NCBI GenBank assembly: GCA_002189035.1
Contig: NEEC01000002.1
Location: 6,037,001-6,101,000, forward strand
Direction of reading: 5' to 3'
DNA length: 64,000 nt
DNA from: Utricularia gibba
Taxonomy: Eukaryota; Streptophyta; Magnoliopsida; Lamiales; Lentibulariaceae
The first letter of the stretch is position 1. Each line of letters opens with the position of its first letter. The translations under genes and the position numbers were made by a program. This document shows, piece by piece, positions 59,436-64,000 of the stretch. The notes beneath the pieces are model-generated. The model was not told where the DNA came from, ran no database searches, and saw only the letters and a list, made by a program, of their open reading frames with translations.

Positions 59436-60924
59436 TCACGAGATTCCGATGGTCTTTCCGAGCAGCCACAGGAAGAGCGACAGCTCGAAGCAGAAGACGG
59501 TGTGGAGAGAGCTCCTGTCGAGCATGAACCCGTATACCGTGATCCCCGCTCCGTTCTTCTCCAAGTACGACACTGCGCCACATTTTCAGGAACTCAAGAG
59601 TCAGATGGAACGCCCTGATGATTCCCGGCGCAACAGACAAGGCTGCAAGTACGGCGTACCCAAGGCTTGCCTTGTGTGGTATGAGGCTGCATTGTAGGAC
59701 ACAGTCATGCGGTCATCTTCTTCGTCCTCCTGGTGATCCGATTCCTCACCCATCTCGTCGAAGGACTCGATCGTGGCGCAGACGTGCCATTTCGCTGCTA
59801 GTCCGGTGACACCCTGCGCCTTATGCGTGATCCTGGTTGCACTTCTCAGCAGTATCGTCAGCCCAGCAAGGAGGCTCACGGAGCAAACCTGCTCATCATA
59901 GAAATAGCCTTCAGCCTTCAGAAGTGAGAGGATTGCTGCAGCAAAAGGTCTACCGCGAGCTGGCCGGTGTTGCCGATGGTGTCATCGGAGGTGCTGCTAG
60001 TTGTCAGGAGAAGAGCCGCAAAAAGGCTTGCGGTGATGAAACCCAGAGCACATAGAATGAACATCCTGCGCGAAAAATGCAGGGCCTAATGTTCTAACAC
60101 CTGTTGCTCTGAAAAACAATTACCAAACGACCTGAATCTATGGCTGATTATGCGGAGATGCCTCCTGATTGTAAGATGTTCTCTAAGGACAGATTCTACA
60201 TCAGAATCGGCCTGAAAAAGCCGGGAAAAGTCGTGGAGACGGAGAATCTGAAGGTGGCAAGTGAGCCGGAAGAGAACGCAGACGAGGAAGAAGGAGACGG
60301 TTCGGTAGAACCATGAGCAGAGCTCGAGGATGCAGGCCACGGCGTTAGTCCATAAGGGCATCTGGCTCCGGCCGGAGGCGTACCACCAGATTTTGTAGGC
60401 CGCCTCCACTGCGAAACAGGGCAGCACGAAGATGAACAGAAGCTTCAAGGATGTCTGAACCAGGAAGAAAAAATAACTTCAAATAAAAATTAGAAAAAAA
60501 AACAGCGAGGAAAGCGACAAGGAAAGAATAAAGTAGGAGGTCGGTGGCGTACGTTAAACTGTTTGGTGTAATCCTTCCTGACGCTCTCGCTCACTTGGCA
60601 GAGTTTATCGAAGAACAAGAATCGCCGGAGTCCGTACTTCCGAACGAATCCCGACATGCAGATGAAGGACAGGGAGGCGACGGCGCTGAGTGAGAGCTGC
60701 GCCACGGCGTCGTACGGCCGATTATGGCCGTCGGGGAGGACGAAATGCGTGACGGCAGGTACAACCACGGTGAGTCCTAGGAATACGAACCACGAGAGTG
60801 AGGCTCTCCATGGATTCGATTGATCGAAGCATAGCCACTTCAACCATTGCCGGAATTCGCTGAGTTCATCGTACCGGCGAGGGATGCACCGTGAGTGGAG
60901 GAGGAGCGAGGCTTCGTCCGCCAT
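59436..60924 (-). CDS. DUF3537 membrane protein, gustatory-receptor-like (GRL)
   Basis: DUF3537 proteins are plant seven-helix membrane proteins regarded as distant relatives of insect gustatory/odorant receptors; their function in plants is unknown. Five minus-strand exons, 60553-60924, 60132-60454, 59954-60065, 59660-59888 and 59436-59572, total 1,173 nt or 390 residues. Landmarks are FRQWLKWLCFDQSNPWRASL, FVRKYGLRRFLFFDKLC, VLPCFAVEAAYKIWWYASG, ELCSWFYRTVSFFLVCVLFR, LQILRLHDFSRLFQADSD, LREHLTIRRHLRIISHRFR, ATRITHKAQGVTGLAAKWHV and the final TVFCFELSLFLWLLGKTIGI. An acidic loop (EESDHQEDEEDD) precedes the last intron. It is the complete right-hand copy; a broken 3' copy lies at 51,607. The ATG at 60,924 is preferred over one at 60,972 because MADEASLL fits the family. 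Confidence 0.9.
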
Positions 60925-62386
60925 CGAGGTGAGTAGAAGGTGTTCGATGAAAGTTCCCAATAAATGGGCCAAAAATGGAAAGAAATTGAGTTATCGGATG
61001 AAAAAAGTAAATGCATTTAAAAAATCAAATAAAATAAAATTGGAATCTCATGTGGTTGCACCCATGACATCTCTCGTGAATGCCTCCACGATATGCACCT
61101 TCTTTTGTGGGCCCCATGACACTTAAAGTTAATCACGAGTGAATTTTTAGAATGAATATTTGTTGTGTTTTTATTTGAATTTTAATTATACATTATTTAA
61201 AAAATACGAACGTAACTATTTATTAACATTAAAAAAGACGATATTAGCCTTGGGATGTGAGAGTCACTGGGGCAGGTCAGGAGGGCAAAAATATGAATGA
61301 AGTTTTATCATTTCCCACCAATCCTTTTTTGGTTTGTTTGTTTCTTCAATTCTCGATTTTCTTCTCTGAAGTTTAGGCTCCGTAATCCAATTGGCTCTTC
61401 TTCTTGTACCTTGGGATTGTGTGTTTGAGGTGATGGATGGCAGTGAAGCGGTTGCGGGGGGCTCTCAGAGCTTCGGCATGCGTATGTATTTTGTATCCCA
61501 TGCATAATCTTGTTTCTCCATTACTTTTATGCTTGCCAATCATGGGGTGCCTGTCTTTTCAAATAAGCCAGTGATTTCCTGTAAGCTAGGAGATTTTATG
61601 ATGAAATGCTTTAACAGAAACTGGAAGGATCCCCTATATTGGGACCAATGGATTTAATATTCTCTTACAAAGCATGCTTGAGTTTATTGAGAAGTGGCAT
61701 TATCATTTTCTGAAGCAGGGTATCGTTTTTATTGCAAACATGGGTTATGCCACTGCCAAGAAATCTAATGTGGGAAACGCAGGTTATGCACGATGCTACT
61801 GGCATCAGACTTCATGTTGGTCGGCAAGCGGAGGTGAGGCTCATGTAAACAGAATACCATGTCTTCTTCCTGAGAAGCTCACCCTGAAAGAATGGAAGGT
61901 ATGCTGCACCAGGGATAATCATCCAACACTAGAGTTTGTGCACTCAGTGCCTTATGCTTTCTTCCTGTGCTGCATCCACTGTAAGTGGATTCGGGTTTAG
62001 CCATGCCCACATTTTAATCACATGACCCGAGTAGCATGTCAATTGTCAAAGTAAAGAAGATTTAACTGTGGCTGTGCAGCCATACTGGTTACTGGTTATC
62101 AGTTATGGAATTATTTAATCCTTTTGTGTATTTTGTCCAATTTATGAATTTAGCACTAGCAAAATCGAGCATCAATACAAAGAAAACCAGCAGTTGTAAC
62201 ATTTCCTCCAATACCTGGTTGCTACTTTTCAACTGTCCAAAAGAAAAGAACAAATACCTCATTCCTAACTGAACTATTTCACAATTGTTGGACATGAAGC
62301 ACATTCATCGAACCACAAGAAACTTCGGACACTCATACAATAACCTGGTTTTTTCTACTGTGCTGTCCTTGCTGACCACCCGACGA
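60925..62386. other. Intergenic region with possible unrecognised exons
   Basis: This stretch contains the DUF3537 promoter (to about 61,250), a possible plus-strand gene (see next entry) and AT-rich sequence before the NOT9 3' end at 62,387. Confidence 0.4.
61432..62000 (+). other. Possible exons of an unrecognised plus-strand gene
   Basis: A short frame MDGSEAVAGGSQSFGM (61,432-61,480) ends at a splice donor GC/GTATGT. A later frame (61,674-61,901) reads LEFIEKWHYHFLKQGIVFIA, then VNRIPCLLPEKLTLKEWK before another donor (AG/GTATGC). A third possibility is a short exon at 61,783-61,832, VMHDATGIRLHVGRQAE, between good splice sites. These have a coding look but I do not recognise a family, and the frames do not join simply. 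It may be a decayed gene. Confidence 0.25.
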
Positions 62387-64000
62387 TCAAAACCCACCTC
62401 CTCCTTGCATCACAACACGGGGAACCTGCACGTTAAGAAGCAGCTGATGCAGCCACTTCCTTGTCGTCACATCTTCCTACAACATGTTTCAACCACGCTC
62501 TATCAGCATTTGCCTCTATCAGGATTTAACCAGAGAAGTTTTTTTCTTTCTTTTTTTTGTGGTGCTAAAGGGAGAGGCTTACACGAAGGCAGGATTCGAA
62601 TGTTGTGTCTCTAAGCATCTCGGGTAAACAATTTCTCAACGCATCACATGCCCTCCAAGAATGACACAAAAACATTACCATCTGCTGCATTCACGAGTAC
62701 TAATATTTTTGAGGAAAAAAAAATCTCTTAAATAAGCAATGCCAACCTTGGATTATCAGATAAGCGAAGGTAGCATCTGATTATGTGCTTCAGCAGCCTA
62801 GGAGAAGGCATTTCGGCAAGCGCAGCAACCATGTTTGCCAGCACTCTTCCTACAGCATAGAATCGCTCAGCTGTTGTGCAAATGTACTCCAAGCCAACAT
62901 CATCGAGCAAAATTTTTTGAACAATAAACGTTGCTACCTGCAGCGCATGACAGGAACCCGTATGTCAACTTGCGTGGGAAAAATTGATCAAACTACTCTT
63001 GATCTATATATGCATTAACTCATAAAATTGGTTAGAGAGGGCCTACGGTTTTGGATAATTCACTTCCCATTTCCATTGTACGTAAGCACAAGGGAATGAT
63101 CTCCGTAGATAGAAGAAATCCAATAACCTCAGTGTCATCAACCTGGTAACCATAAAGCACAAGCAAAAATGCCTTCAATTATCTTATGGCATTGTACAAC
63201 AAAGAGAAAAAAAGCACTATATTTAAATAAAAGCGAAGAACTTCCAGATAATTATGCAATTATTAGTGATACGAAACAGGCACAGAAAGAGTTCGGGCTT
63301 GGCCCCTGATGGCATTCTTGTAAATGCACGAATATAAGGATTGCAACATGGAATAGAAATAGAATAGATGATGCAAAATACACCGAACTGTTTAGGAAGT
63401 GACTCGCAATGTTTCAATTTTGCATGCAATGGAACTCGAGCTAAACCTGCTAATAAATTATCAAAAAGGGGAAAACCTTGACTAGAGCCCCTATAACACC
63501 AAGACTTGTAAGCCTCAAATACTCGAAGGGCCTGGATTTGTTGGTTGTGTTGAGGAATGGATACAAATAGAGAGGGATATGAGCTGTGATACAAGACAAG
63601 GAACATATAATTAGGTAATCATTAGAATTAGCAGCAGGGAGCGAAAACTTAATGATATTAATAATGCAAAAAAGAGCTTCATTGAGCAAATTGAATACAG
63701 AACAAACAGTTGTTTTACTAATAATTAGGATTAGCATAACTAGAATCTCATGATACAGTAATAGACTAGAGTACCCTTCAAACACTGGAAAAGGGCAAGC
63801 ACATAAGAATCTTACCAGTGAGAAATAGCATCCTTGTTTCAGGATGTGAGGCCACACACTGCATCAAAATGAACAAAAACTTAGACATCCGTAGTAATAC
63901 CGAAAATGAAACATTTCTGTACAAATACCCCCATTATTTAATTTATCAGAACTTGCAAATAATTCCAAAGTTACCTGATACTGAAATATTGCTCACTAAT
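62387..64000 (-). CDS. CCR4-NOT complex subunit NOT9 / RCD1-like, 5' end outside window
   Basis: NOT9 (CAF40, RQCD1) is the armadillo-like subunit of the CCR4-NOT deadenylase complex, controlling mRNA decay and translation. Exons seen on the minus strand: 63816-63858 ([14 protein letters not shown]), 63477-63583 ([36 protein letters not shown]), 63047-63142 ([20 protein letters not shown]), 62747-62937 ([34 protein letters not shown]), 62583-62652 ([20 protein letters not shown]) and 62387-62476 ([17 protein letters not shown]). The match is almost residue by residue to plant NOT9. The C-terminus ends VVMQGGGGF. The N-terminal exons lie beyond the right edge. The substitutions [18 protein letters not shown] and EDVTTRKW suggest a somewhat diverged paralogue. 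Confidence 0.95.

Noticed and set aside
1-64000. CRISPR arrays, rRNA, tRNA, phage or bacterial defence genes
   Set aside because: No regular spaced repeats, no rRNA or tRNA signatures and no bacterial gene layout; all supported genes are plant nuclear genes.

Overview
This window is nuclear DNA of a flowering plant, probably a eudicot. It carries plant-only genes (photosystem II PsbR, N-glycan beta-1,2-xylosyltransferase, VARICOSE, SKIP5, wax synthases). Genes are rich in introns with GT-AG borders, and the gaps between them are AT-rich and full of small transposable-element remnants. No CRISPR array, rRNA, tRNA or prokaryote-style operon was seen. Exon borders below were placed by eye from reading frame and splice sites; for most complete multi-exon genes the summed exon length was checked and is a multiple of three.

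0-14 kb: a short conserved plant protein of unknown function, PsbR on the minus strand with a light-type promoter, a long minus-strand VARICOSE/EDC4 gene (mRNA decapping scaffold), and SKIP5 (F-box protein). 14-23 kb: a 3'-truncated GeBP-type DNA-binding gene abutting an ARM-repeat gene related to U-box proteins but without a U-box, an odd GC-rich island at about 18.25-18.8 kb, the KEOPS subunit Pcc1, a possible small membrane protein and a DUF1442 gene. 23-29 kb: a 23-exon ATX3/4/5-type histone H3 lysine methyltransferase (PWWP, PHD fingers, SET).

30-38 kb: a tandem duplication carrying two acyl-ACP desaturase genes. The first is intact. The second lost 96 coding bases, replaced by a 299-bp block with hAT-like sequence. 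38-46.6 kb: an ABRE-linked LEA-like gene with internal repeats, the complex I assembly factor NDUFAF2/mimitin, beta-1,2-xylosyltransferase, and the vacuolar/prevacuolar SNARE SYP51/52.

44.9-60.9 kb is the most unusual part. A block holding a syntaxin gene, a wax synthase and a DUF3537 (gustatory-receptor-like) gene was duplicated in tandem. The outer copies (SYP51/52 on the left, DUF3537 on the right) are complete. The inner copies (3' part of DUF3537, 5' part of the syntaxin) are truncated and fused to each other at about 51,926-51,928, which is the duplication breakpoint itself. The broken syntaxin copy then took a Copia retrotransposon into codon 4. The wax synthase is now present three times (one copy frameshifted), and a miniature LTR element (TRIM) sits 94 bp upstream of the frameshifted copy. 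The window ends inside the minus-strand gene for CCR4-NOT subunit NOT9/RCD1.
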